Shown here: piece after piece, positions 1 through 5,821 of the stretch
Position numbering within the stretch: the first letter of the stretch is position 1
Layout of the letters: every line of letters begins with the position of its first letter
Virus record (IMG/VR): IMGVR_UViG_3300034957_000013
Location: 1-36,542 of that record
Strand: one strand, 5' to 3'
Origin: a virus
Length of the DNA: 36,542 bases
Program-made: the position numbers and the translations under genes
The notes under the pieces: generated by a model
What the model was told of the DNA's origin: nothing
What the model saw: the letters and a program-made list of their open reading frames with translations, nothing else
Databases searched by the model: none

Positions 1-2
1 AC

Positions 3-518
3 AGCCGCCTCCAAGGCGGCAACCAATGCTGCGCCTACCCCATGCTGGACCAAGACGTCTGCGCCGCCCACGGCGGCCGAGCCCCCCAAGCCCGCCGAGC
101 CGCCGCAGCCGCCACCGCCGAGAAGAAACTCCGCACCACCCTCGGCCGGCTCACCATCGCCCCCGTCGACAACCCCCTCGAAGAACTACGCCACCTCGCC
201 GGAGAAGCCCGAGCGTGGAAAGAACTCATCGCCGCCCACGTCGCCGAGCTGACCTCCGTGCGCTACTCCACCGACGGCGGCGAACAAGTCCGCGGCGAGA
301 TCCAACTGTTCGAGCGCGCCCTCGACCGGTGCAACAACATCCTCATCGGCATCGCCCGCCTCAACCTCGACGAACGCCTCGTACGCATCAGCGAACGCCA
401 AGTCGACGCGGTCGTCTCCGCCCTACGGCGCGCGTTCACCGACATCCACCTGCCCCCCGAGCAGCAGCAACTCGCCCTCGCCGGCGTGGCCAGCTACCTG
501 CGACCGTCGCCGAACTAG
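3..518 (+). CDS. Small terminase-like protein, 5' end outside window
   Basis: The frame is open from the first bases of the window, so the first ATG at 42 is internal and the true start lies upstream. The visible 171 residues begin with a Cys/His cluster: codons for Cys at 27, 30 and 60 and His at 69, ending in AAHGGRAPQARRAA. Such a C..C....C..HGG head followed by an Arg/Ala-rich helix is a recurring pattern in actinophage proteins encoded just before the large terminase. The rest is predicted to be mostly helical. The gene ends 10 bases before the GTG of the large terminase, and its stop overlaps that gene's ribosome binding site. Position and size fit a terminase small subunit, which recognises phage DNA and recruits the motor. 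No diagnostic DNA-binding motif is visible, so the role rests mainly on context. Confidence 0.6.
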   Translation, partial: SRLQGGNQCCAYPMLDQDVCAAHGGRAPQARRAAAAATAEKKLRTTLGRLTIAPVDNPLEELRHLAGEARAWKELIAAHVAELTSVRYSTDGGEQVRGEIQLFERALDRCNNILIGIARLNLDERLVRISERQVDAVVSALRRAFTDIHLPPEQQQLALAGVASYLRPSPN

Positions 519-528
519 GAGCCCCACC

Positions 529-2106
529 GTGCCGGCCGACTTCGCCAGCATGCTGGCCGACCGCCTCGACGCCGAAGCGAACCCGCAGCAGCAGATCAAC
601 ACCACCGCCGCCCGCTGGTACAACGACCCCGCCGGATTCGCCACCGAATGCATCGCCTGGCCCGCCGGCCGGCGCCTGGCCCCCTACCAGGCCGAGATCC
701 TCGCCGCGCTCCCCATCCGCAAACGGGTCTCCGTACGCGGCCCCCACGGCCTCGGCAAATCAGCGGTCAGCGCGATCACCCTGCTGTGGTTCGCGCTGAC
801 CCGCGACGCCGCCGGAGTCGACTGGAAAGCGGTCACCACCGCCGGGGCGTGGCGGCAACTGGAGAAGTACCTGTGGCCCGAGATCCACAAGTGGGCGCGG
901 CTGATCCGCTGGGATGCCCTGGACCGGGTGCCCCTGGACGTACGCACCGAGCTCCTCACCCTGAACGTCAAGCTGCGCTGCGGGTCCGGGTTCGCGGTCG
1001 CGTCCGATGACCCCGAGCTGATCGAGGGTGCGCACGCCGACTCGATCCTCTACATCTTCGACGAGTCCAAGGCCATCTCCGGGGCCACGTTCGACGCCGC
1101 CGAAGGCGCGTTCTCCGGCGCGGGCGGCGAGCAAGGCACCGAGGCGTACGCGCTGGCCATGTCCACCCCCGGTGAACCCAACGGCCGGTTCTACGACATC
1201 CACCGCCGAGCCCCCGGGCTGGACCACTGGTGGGCGCGGCACGTCACCAAGGAAGAGGCCATCGCGGCCGGGCGCATCAGCCGAGAGTGGTGCGACCAGT
1301 GCCGCCTGCAGTGGGGCGACTCTGCGGTCTACTACAACCGCGTCGAAGGCGAGTTCTACTCCTCCGACGAGGACGGCGTGATCCCGTTGAGCTGGGTGGA
1401 ACTGGCGAACGAGCGGTGGAAGGCGTGGGACGAAGCCGGCCGGCCAACCCCGACCGGGATAGCCACCTGCGGGGTAGACGTGGCCCGCACCGGCGCCGAC
1501 AAGACCGTGATCGGTCTGCGGCTGGGCAACACCATCACCGAGCTGCGCCGGGCCAGCCGCGAAGACACCATGCAGACCACCGGCCGGGTCAAAGGGGTCC
1601 TGACCGCGAACACCTCGATGACCGCCGTGGTCGACGTCATCGGTATCGGTGCCGGGGTAGTCGACCGGCTCCGCGAGATGCACATGCCGGTCGAAGCGTT
1701 CAACGCGTCGGAAGGCACCAGCCGCCGTGACAAGTCGACCGAGATGGGGTTCGTCAACTGCCGGTCGGCCGCGTGGTGGGCGCTGCGGGAGATGCTCGAC
1801 CCGTCCTCGGGTGACGATGTGGCGTTGCCCCCGGACGACCGGCTGACCGGTGACCTGACCACACCCCATTTCAAGGTCACCTCGGGTGGTCGGATCCAGG
1901 TCGAGTCGAAAGACGAGATCCGTAAGCGGCTGGGCCGGTCCACCGACGACGGCGACACCGCGGTGATGGCGTTCTGGGTGCGGTCGGCGGGGTGGCACGA
2001 GGTGTACGGGATCGTGCGGTGTGAGCACTGCGACGAGCCGTTCATGTTGGCGTTGCACCCGGACCGGTGTCCGCACTGTCACAAGGCCCAGCCGGTGCCG
2101 GCGTAG
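529..2106 (+). CDS. terL: Terminase large subunit with C-terminal zinc ribbon
   Basis: This is the DNA-packaging motor: an ATPase plus a nuclease that cuts concatemeric DNA and pumps it through the portal. Walker A is GPHGLGKS at residues 71-78. Walker B is LYIFDE at 174-179, with the catalytic Glu at 179. A coupling-type motif STPGEPNGRF starts at about 212. The RNase H-like nuclease shows its acidic residues in GVDVAR (Asp317), VVDVIG (Asp369) and DDGDTA (473-476). At 525 residues the length is normal. The GTG start has AGGAG about 7 bases upstream, overlapping the previous stop. The odd part is the C-terminus: Cys498-x2-Cys501 and Cys514-x2-Cys517-His form a zinc ribbon after the nuclease, which is not part of the core fold. 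The gene is followed by a repeat array instead of the portal gene. Confidence 0.95.
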   Translation: MPADFASMLADRLDAEANPQQQINTTAARWYNDPAGFATECIAWPAGRRLAPYQAEILAALPIRKRVSVRGPHGLGKSAVSAITLLWFALTRDAAGVDWKAVTTAGAWRQLEKYLWPEIHKWARLIRWDALDRVPLDVRTELLTLNVKLRCGSGFAVASDDPELIEGAHADSILYIFDESKAISGATFDAAEGAFSGAGGEQGTEAYALAMSTPGEPNGRFYDIHRRAPGLDHWWARHVTKEEAIAAGRISREWCDQCRLQWGDSAVYYNRVEGEFYSSDEDGVIPLSWVELANERWKAWDEAGRPTPTGIATCGVDVARTGADKTVIGLRLGNTITELRRASREDTMQTTGRVKGVLTANTSMTAVVDVIGIGAGVVDRLREMHMPVEAFNASEGTSRRDKSTEMGFVNCRSAAWWALREMLDPSSGDDVALPPDDRLTGDLTTPHFKVTSGGRIQVESKDEIRKRLGRSTDDGDTAVMAFWVRSAGWHEVYGIVRCEHCDEPFMLALHPDRCPHCHKAQPVPA

Positions 2107-2136
2107 ACGGCACAGCACCGGGGGTATGGTGGTGGG

Positions 2137-2485
2137 GCCCGCGTGCCGGCTTTGTAGGTGCGGCTGCTGACAACCCGGCATGCTCCGCCCGCGTACCGGC
2201 CTTGTAGGTGCGACGCGAACGGACAGATACCCTGTCTGGGGCCCCTGCACCGGCGTGGTAGGTGCGGCTCGCAGTCTCGTGCCCGATGCCAGCGCGCTGG
2301 CTTGGTAGGCGCGACGGACCCCAGCCGCAGCTGTGCCGGTGGCGAGCGCACCGAGCTGGTAGATGGCGATGGGTTCACTCGATCCCTGCCCGCGTACCGG
2401 CCTCGTAGGTACGGCTTGCGTGGTAGGGGTGCGGCCGGTGACCGGCCGTACCCGAACGCCCCCGCACCGGCTTGGTAGGTGCGCC
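2137..2485 (+). repeat. Hairpin repeat array 1 (reverse orientation)
   Basis: Most of the 408-base gene-free stretch 2107-2514 is an array of 28-bp imperfect repeats. Clear copies lie at 2137-2164, 2187-2214, 2241-2268, 2288-2315, 2388-2415 and 2458-2485. A decayed copy lies near 2345-2370, and a fragment near 2416-2435. Read on the + strand each copy is GCCCG followed by a six-base stem CGYRCC, a nine-base loop GGCNTNGTA and the return stem GGYRCG. Copies start 46-70 bases apart with unrelated sequence between them. The last copy ends about 17 bases before the ribosome binding site of the next gene. The same element occurs in opposite orientation at 4811-5375 and 5762-5789. Function is unknown; an RNA or single-strand hairpin is favoured by the base pairing. 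Confidence 0.9.
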
Positions 2486-2514
2486 GAACCCGCGAGGCCC
2501 GAAGGGGGGACACC

Positions 2515-2973
2515 GTGAACGGGTTCATCGACCGGGTGGCCTCGGCGCTCAAGGGCCACCCGCATCCGGGGCAGCGTTACCGGCACGGCTGGATCCCTGT
2601 CGCGCCCGGCGGTGCTGCCACCCGGGATCTGTCCCCCGACGAGCAGGACCTGGCCGATGAGTTACGCGGCGTGGGGGCGACCGTACACCCGGACGGGACG
2701 GTGCGGGCGTACCACCACACCACCCCGGCCGCAGCTGCGTCGGTGCGAGCGTCCGGTCTGCTACGTGGTGACGAAGACGGGGTGTTCTTCACCACGAAAC
2801 CGGGCGACGAGGCGCAGGCCGCCGGCCGCGGCGGGGCCATGCTGACGTTCGATGTGCCCCTGCACGCCATGCACCTAGACGATCTGTTCGACGACGAGGC
2901 GCACGTGCGTGTCCCGCTGCGCCGCGCGGGGGACAGCCTTGACGTGTCGCGGTGGCTTGTAGAGCACCCCTGA
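2515..2973 (+). CDS. ADP-ribosyltransferase-like protein
   Basis: The start is taken at GTG 2515, with AAGGGGGGA a few bases upstream; the frame extends upstream into the repeat array but has no ribosome site there. The 152-residue product begins with the signature NGFIDRVASAL, then HGWIPV, shared with three other large proteins in this window. The second half resembles the ADP-ribosyltransferase fold of the H-Y-E type: YHHTT (66-70) as the first strand with the histidine, a helix ending in ASGLL, then VFFTT (90-94) where the second motif residue would be Phe instead of Tyr, and FDDEAHVRVP with Glu128 as the possible catalytic glutamate. Enzymes of this fold move ADP-ribose from NAD onto a protein or nucleic acid, or remove an RNA 2'-phosphate. 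A phage copy could modify a host target early in infection. Activity is inferred from motifs only. Confidence 0.5.
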   Translation: MNGFIDRVASALKGHPHPGQRYRHGWIPVAPGGAATRDLSPDEQDLADELRGVGATVHPDGTVRAYHHTTPAAAASVRASGLLRGDEDGVFFTTKPGDEAQAAGRGGAMLTFDVPLHAMHLDDLFDDEAHVRVPLRRAGDSLDVSRWLVEHP

Positions 2974-2984
2974 CCGGCCCCGCG

Positions 2985-3016
2985 CACCCGAGCATAATTA
3001 CGCTTATGCTCGGGTG
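2985..3016. terminator. 13-bp perfect stem-loop after the ART-like gene
   Basis: CACCCGAGCATAA (2985-2997) pairs perfectly with TTATGCTCGGGTG (3004-3016) around the six-base loop TTACGC. It starts 12 bases after the stop of the ART-like gene. It has no T-run on either side, so a classical intrinsic terminator is not shown. A terminator of the kind used in high-GC bacteria, an mRNA end protector, or a dyad operator for a dimeric repressor would all fit. It is unrelated to the 28-bp repeats. Confidence 0.55.
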
Positions 3017-3141
3017 ATATCGATGACCGTGTGGTTACCGGCCGGTACGGGCGGCGGGTTTACCGAGGCCGCAACCCGGTAGCGGGGACGAACCGGACAC
3101 AAAACAGGGCCCCGGGGGCACCGACGCGGGAGGGGGCGCCC

Positions 3142-4014
3142 GTGGGGTTCATCGAGACGGTCCGTGCCGACCTGGTCAAGGTCGGCCCCAAAGGCTACGA
3201 ACACGGCTGGATCTACGTCGGCCCGCAAGCCGCTGGCGCCCGGATCCTGCACCCCACCCACGGGGCCGGCACCCTCACCCGCGCCGGGAAGCGCACCACC
3301 GGCGTCCAGTTCGACTCCGGCCACCACGCCGCGTTCGAGCACCAACCCGGCCCACGCAAACGCGGCGCCGCGCACTTCACCGAACGCACCCCCACCCCCA
3401 CCCGGGGCCGCCGCACACCGGCGCGCCCTGCGGTCGGGTCGTACACCGACGAAGACCTCGCCGACCACTTCCACGAGCTGTCCTCCGCCGACCGCCTCGA
3501 CGAACCCCGCACCCGTGAGGTCCTGGCCGAGATGGAACGCCGCGACGCCGCCGTCACCCCCCAGCAGCGGCACATCGACGCCCTGATCGCCAAAGGGGTG
3601 CCCTACCGCGACGCGTACGCCGAAGCCCACAACCTGGATCCGGACGAGCTCGACAAGCAAGAACGGGCCGCCCTGATCGACGCCGCCCGCCGGGCCGGGG
3701 AGACCCGTACCCAGACGCTGCGGCGCCTGTACGCCGAACACGTCCACCACCAGTACCTTGCCGCCGAGAACGCCTCCCGCGGGCACCTGCTCAACAAACG
3801 CGGCCAGGCCGCCGGGATCGACCCGATGACCCTGTTCTCCGGCCCGACGAACCGGGCCCGGGCCTACGCGAGCGAGGAACTGAAACGGTTCTGGGAACGT
3901 AACCGGCGCTCGACGTGGACACAGTTCCGGGACGAGACGGCGGGCGGGTTCCGGGAACGCGCGGCGGCCCGTGCTTCCCGTTCCCGTGGCAATGAGAGAG
4001 ACTTCGGGGTATGA
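3142..4014 (+). CDS. Tudor/SH3-like domain protein with shared N-terminal signature
   Basis: GTG 3142 is chosen because GGGAGGGGG lies just upstream and because it gives the same start (VGFI) as the gene at 15165. The product has 290 residues. Residues 1-27 are the signature GFIETVRADL, then GYEHGWIYVG. Residues about 30-70 (HPTHGAGTL, QFDSGHHAAFEH) resemble a small SH3/Tudor barrel of the kind found at the C-terminus of UvrD-type helicases. The first 70 residues are clearly related to the start of the 1188-residue protein at 15165. The rest is charged and helical with no catalytic motif that I recognise. The last bases overlap the start of the next gene (ATGA), so the two are translationally coupled. 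Function is unknown; a nucleic-acid-associated or virion-carried role is an inference. Confidence 0.7.
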   Translation: MGFIETVRADLVKVGPKGYEHGWIYVGPQAAGARILHPTHGAGTLTRAGKRTTGVQFDSGHHAAFEHQPGPRKRGAAHFTERTPTPTRGRRTPARPAVGSYTDEDLADHFHELSSADRLDEPRTREVLAEMERRDAAVTPQQRHIDALIAKGVPYRDAYAEAHNLDPDELDKQERAALIDAARRAGETRTQTLRRLYAEHVHHQYLAAENASRGHLLNKRGQAAGIDPMTLFSGPTNRARAYASEELKRFWERNRRSTWTQFRDETAGGFRERAAARASRSRGNERDFGV

Positions 4015-4190
4015 GCGAGCCGCGACGGTTCACCGCCATCCGCCAGGGCCGGCAGGCCGCCGAGCAGGGGCTGCCGGTGACCGCGTGCCCGTACCCGACC
4101 GACGGCCCGCAAGGGCACCTCGCCGCCGTGTGGGTCCGCGCCTACGCCAACCACCCGACCTCGTCCGCCCGGGTCGACTACCGGGGGTAA
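4011..4190 (+). CDS. Ribosome modulation factor-like small protein
   Basis: This 59-residue gene starts at ATG 4011, overlapping the previous stop by four bases. Its sequence follows the Rmf family pattern: an N-terminal helix IRQGRQAAEQG, then CPYP, then a second helix AVWVRAYANHP. In bacteria Rmf binds the 30S subunit near the anti-Shine-Dalgarno region and promotes inactive ribosome dimers. Similar small proteins are frequent in actinophages and might tune host translation or bind ribosomes during infection. The Gly-rich, short and basic character fits. It lies 8 bases before the tRNA gene, so two translation-related genes are side by side. The family match is by pattern only. Confidence 0.6.
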   Translation: MSEPRRFTAIRQGRQAAEQGLPVTACPYPTDGPQGHLAAVWVRAYANHPTSSARVDYRG

Positions 4191-4198
4191 GTACACCG

Positions 4199-4281
4199 GG
4201 AAGCTGGCGCCCGGCGGCGGGCAACCGGTCTTGAAAACCGGGCCGGGGTGACACCCGAGGGTTCGACTCCTTCAGTTTCCG
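4199..4281 (+). tRNA. tRNA-Ser(UGA), unusual D arm
   Basis: The acceptor strands GGAAGCT (4199-4205) and AGTTTCC (4274-4280) pair over 7 bp with one G-U, and the discriminator is G4281, usual for serine tRNAs. The anticodon stem CCGGT/ACCGG encloses the loop CTTGAAA with anticodon TGA at 4232-4234. A long variable arm (4242-4256) folds as GGGT-GAC-ACCC, as expected of a class II tRNA. The T arm is GAGGG-TTCGACT-CCTTC (4257-4273). CCA is not encoded. The D arm is abnormal: GCCC/GGGC with a six-base loop GGCGGC, lacking the usual A14 and A21. It would read UCA and UCG codons, which are rare to moderate in this DNA. The tRNA may be functional but odd, or decaying. Confidence 0.75.
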
Positions 4282-4303
4282 CTTGCGCACGGGGGTGACC
4301 GGG

Positions 4304-4543
4304 GTGATCGTCGTCCGTGGCAAACGGGCCGGGACACGTGGCCGGCTGGTCCAGTTCTGCAACGACTGGGTCATGGCGGACCTGGACGACGGGTCCGCGT
4401 TCGTCGGGTCACCGACGTCGGTGCTCCTCGACGACTTCGCCGAAGTGGCGGCGGTACGCGCCAGCCAGGACGTGGGCACGATGTGGCAGCAGTTCACCCT
4501 GTCCGATGACGGCGTCTTCGCTCGGCGCCCCCGGGCGGTGTGA
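4304..4543 (+). CDS. Small KOW/SH3-like protein, function unknown
   Basis: The gene follows the tRNA directly. GTG 4304 is preferred because GGGGG lies 8 bases upstream; GTG 4295 or TTG 4283 are also in frame. The 79 residues look beta-rich: VIVVRGKRAGTRGRLVQF, then VMADLDDGSAFV. This pattern of a Gly-turn between strands and an acidic LDDG turn is like KOW or other small SH3 barrels. The C-terminus is polar. The stop overlaps the next start (GTGTGA). I do not recognise a family and offer no function. Confidence 0.55.
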   Translation: MIVVRGKRAGTRGRLVQFCNDWVMADLDDGSAFVGSPTSVLLDDFAEVAAVRASQDVGTMWQQFTLSDDGVFARRPRAV

Positions 4544-4791
4544 CCGGGATGGCTGTGGCGTACCACGACGGGGGCCCGGTCCACGGGCTCACCCTGCGTA
4601 TCGAGGCTACCCCGCAGGTGCGGTTCTACCTGCCGGCGGCCGAGCGGGTGGTCCGTGGGTGGCTGCCGTTGGCGCGGTACGTGTTCGTGCCGCCGCGGGA
4701 CGGCAAGCATGTGCGGTACCGGTACACGGGTGTGCATCAGGTGATGGGCCCGCTGCCGGGGGCGCAGTCCGCGCCGGAGTGGTCTACGTAG
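4540..4791 (+). CDS. Small hypothetical protein
   Basis: It encodes 83 residues from GTG 4540, overlapping the stop of the previous gene by four bases. ATG 4549 is an alternative start. The sequence is beta-rich and basic (LTLRIEATPQVRFYLP, then RYVFVPPRDGKHVRYRY) with no cysteine pair, membrane segment or catalytic motif. The coupling to the upstream gene suggests one transcript. It ends 20 bases before the first copy of repeat array 2. The function is unknown to me. Confidence 0.5.
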   Translation: MTGMAVAYHDGGPVHGLTLRIEATPQVRFYLPAAERVVRGWLPLARYVFVPPRDGKHVRYRYTGVHQVMGPLPGAQSAPEWST

Positions 4792-4810
4792 ACTCGCCTC
4801 GGTGACCGGA

Positions 4811-5375
4811 GCCGCACCTACCAAGCCGGTGCAGGGGCTGTTTAACGCGTCGCCGCACCCACAAGGCCGGTGCGTGGGCCCGATCTGTTGAACTGTTGCA
4901 CGGTCGCACCTACGAAGCCGGCACGCGGGCCCGATCTGTTGAACTGGTAGAAGCCGCACCTACCACGCCGGTACGCGGGCTCGATCCTAGTGCCGTGGTC
5001 GCACCTACCATGCCGGTGCGTGGGCGCCGTTTCACGTAGACCACTTTGGGGCGCACCTACAAGGCCGGCACGAGGGCAGCGATGTGCCTACAGTCGCACC
5101 TGCCATGCCGGTGCGCGGGCGTTGACTCGCGTGAACCGCCTGCCGCACCTACTACGCCAGTGCGTGGGCGTCGACCCGGGTCACCCAGAGCGTCGCCGTA
5201 CCTACCAAGCCGGTACGCGGGCGCGGGTTTGGGTTACCCTGCCGCACCTACCAGGCCGGTACGCGGGCGTCGGCCCGGGCTCAGTCGCATCCTATGACGC
5301 CGGTGCGCGGGCGTTGCCCACTCTACCCCGGGCGGTGTGGCGCCCGTGTCGTACCTACTACGCCGGTGCGAGGGC
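4811..5375 (-). repeat. Hairpin repeat array 2 (opposite orientation)
   Basis: This array fills the gene-free stretch 4792-5415. Twelve 28-bp copies start at 4811, 4852, 4903, 4953, 4998, 5050, 5093, 5142, 5195, 5241, 5284 and 5348; the copy at 5284 has one extra base. On the + strand each reads GYCGYACC, then loop TACNANGCC, then GGYRCGNGGGC. Spacers are 13-35 bases and mostly unrelated, but those after the second and third copies share GATCTGTTGAACTG, which points to tandem duplication. Pairs in the stem co-vary: CGCACC with GGTGCG in some copies, CGTACC with GGTACG in others. Imperfect copies mostly become G-U pairs when read on the minus strand. No cas gene is near. Function is unknown. 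Confidence 0.92.
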
Positions 5376-5415
5376 GTCCATGCACCGTACCGCACCCCGG
5401 GGGGAGGTCGGTGTC

Positions 5416-5754
5416 GTGGCGCGTCGTCACCGCAGCCGTGCGGCGATCCCTGCCGAGTTGACTCCGCTGTCCGAGTGGGAGCCCGGCGACCCGGACCCGG
5501 TGGCCACCCACCCGCTGGGTGAGCCGTTGGAGTCGGACTCGTCGCTGACCCCCGAGCTCGCGGCGGGGGTTGCCCGGTTACCGGTGTGTCAGCACTGCGG
5601 CGGGTACCACAAGCGGGCGTGTCCGCGGGTGCGGTCGTTGCGGTTCCACCCGAACGGGACGATCGCGGCGGTGACGTTCTGGCGGACGTGGTCCACCGAC
5701 CATGTGTTGTTCCTCGACGGAGAAGACGACGACGGTCAGGGCGTTGCTCTGTGA
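5416..5754 (+). CDS. Zinc-knuckle small protein conserved near portal
   Basis: GTG 5416 is chosen because GGGGAGG lies 8 bases upstream; the frame runs back through the repeat array, which is not coding. The product has 112 residues: a Pro/Glu-rich N-terminal half, then a zinc-knuckle pattern CQHCGGYHKRACP with Cys58, Cys61, His65 and Cys69, then RFHPNGTIAAVTFW and an acidic tail. I recall proteins with this knuckle followed by a short beta segment in other actinophages close to the portal gene, but know no function for them. Binding of zinc is likely; contact with DNA or with the portal is speculation. Repeat copies stand just upstream and just downstream of the gene. Confidence 0.7.
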   Translation: MARRHRSRAAIPAELTPLSEWEPGDPDPVATHPLGEPLESDSSLTPELAAGVARLPVCQHCGGYHKRACPRVRSLRFHPNGTIAAVTFWRTWSTDHVLFLDGEDDDGQGVAL

Positions 5755-5761
5755 GTGCACA

Positions 5762-5789
5762 GCCGTACCTACGAGGCCGGTACGCGGGC
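5762..5789 (-). repeat. Isolated copy of the hairpin repeat before the portal gene
   Basis: This single copy has a perfect six-base-pair stem CGTACC/GGTACG around loop TACGAGGCC. It is in the same orientation as array 2 and lies 7 bases after the zinc-knuckle gene. It ends about 17 bases before the ribosome binding site GGGGGAGG of the portal fusion gene. The position is like that of the last copy of array 1 before the ART-like gene, so the element may influence the next gene. Confidence 0.9.
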
Positions 5790-5821
5790 CCCACCACCGT
5801 ACCCGGGGGAGGTGACCGGTC

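Noticed and set aside
2137-2485. Integron attC sites or classical REP/RAYT elements
   Set aside because: No attC core or integrase is seen. REP elements carry GTAG/GTGG at the foot of the hairpin; here GTAG falls at the loop-stem border. No REP-type transposase gene is in the window.
760-2586. 608-residue minus-strand reading frame
   Set aside because: Shadow of the large terminase that also runs through repeat array 1.
3031-3141. Earlier start for the Tudor-like gene
   Set aside because: The extra 37 residues have no ribosome site and the shared signature begins exactly at GTG 3142.
4811-5375. CRISPR array
   Set aside because: Repeats vary at many positions, spacers vary from 13 to 35 bases, two spacers are related by duplication, stems co-vary between copies, and no cas gene is near.
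4990-5415. Coding extension of the zinc-knuckle gene upstream through the repeat array
   Set aside because: The frame is open only because the repeats are GC-rich; it encodes translated repeat units, and a good ribosome site marks GTG 5416.
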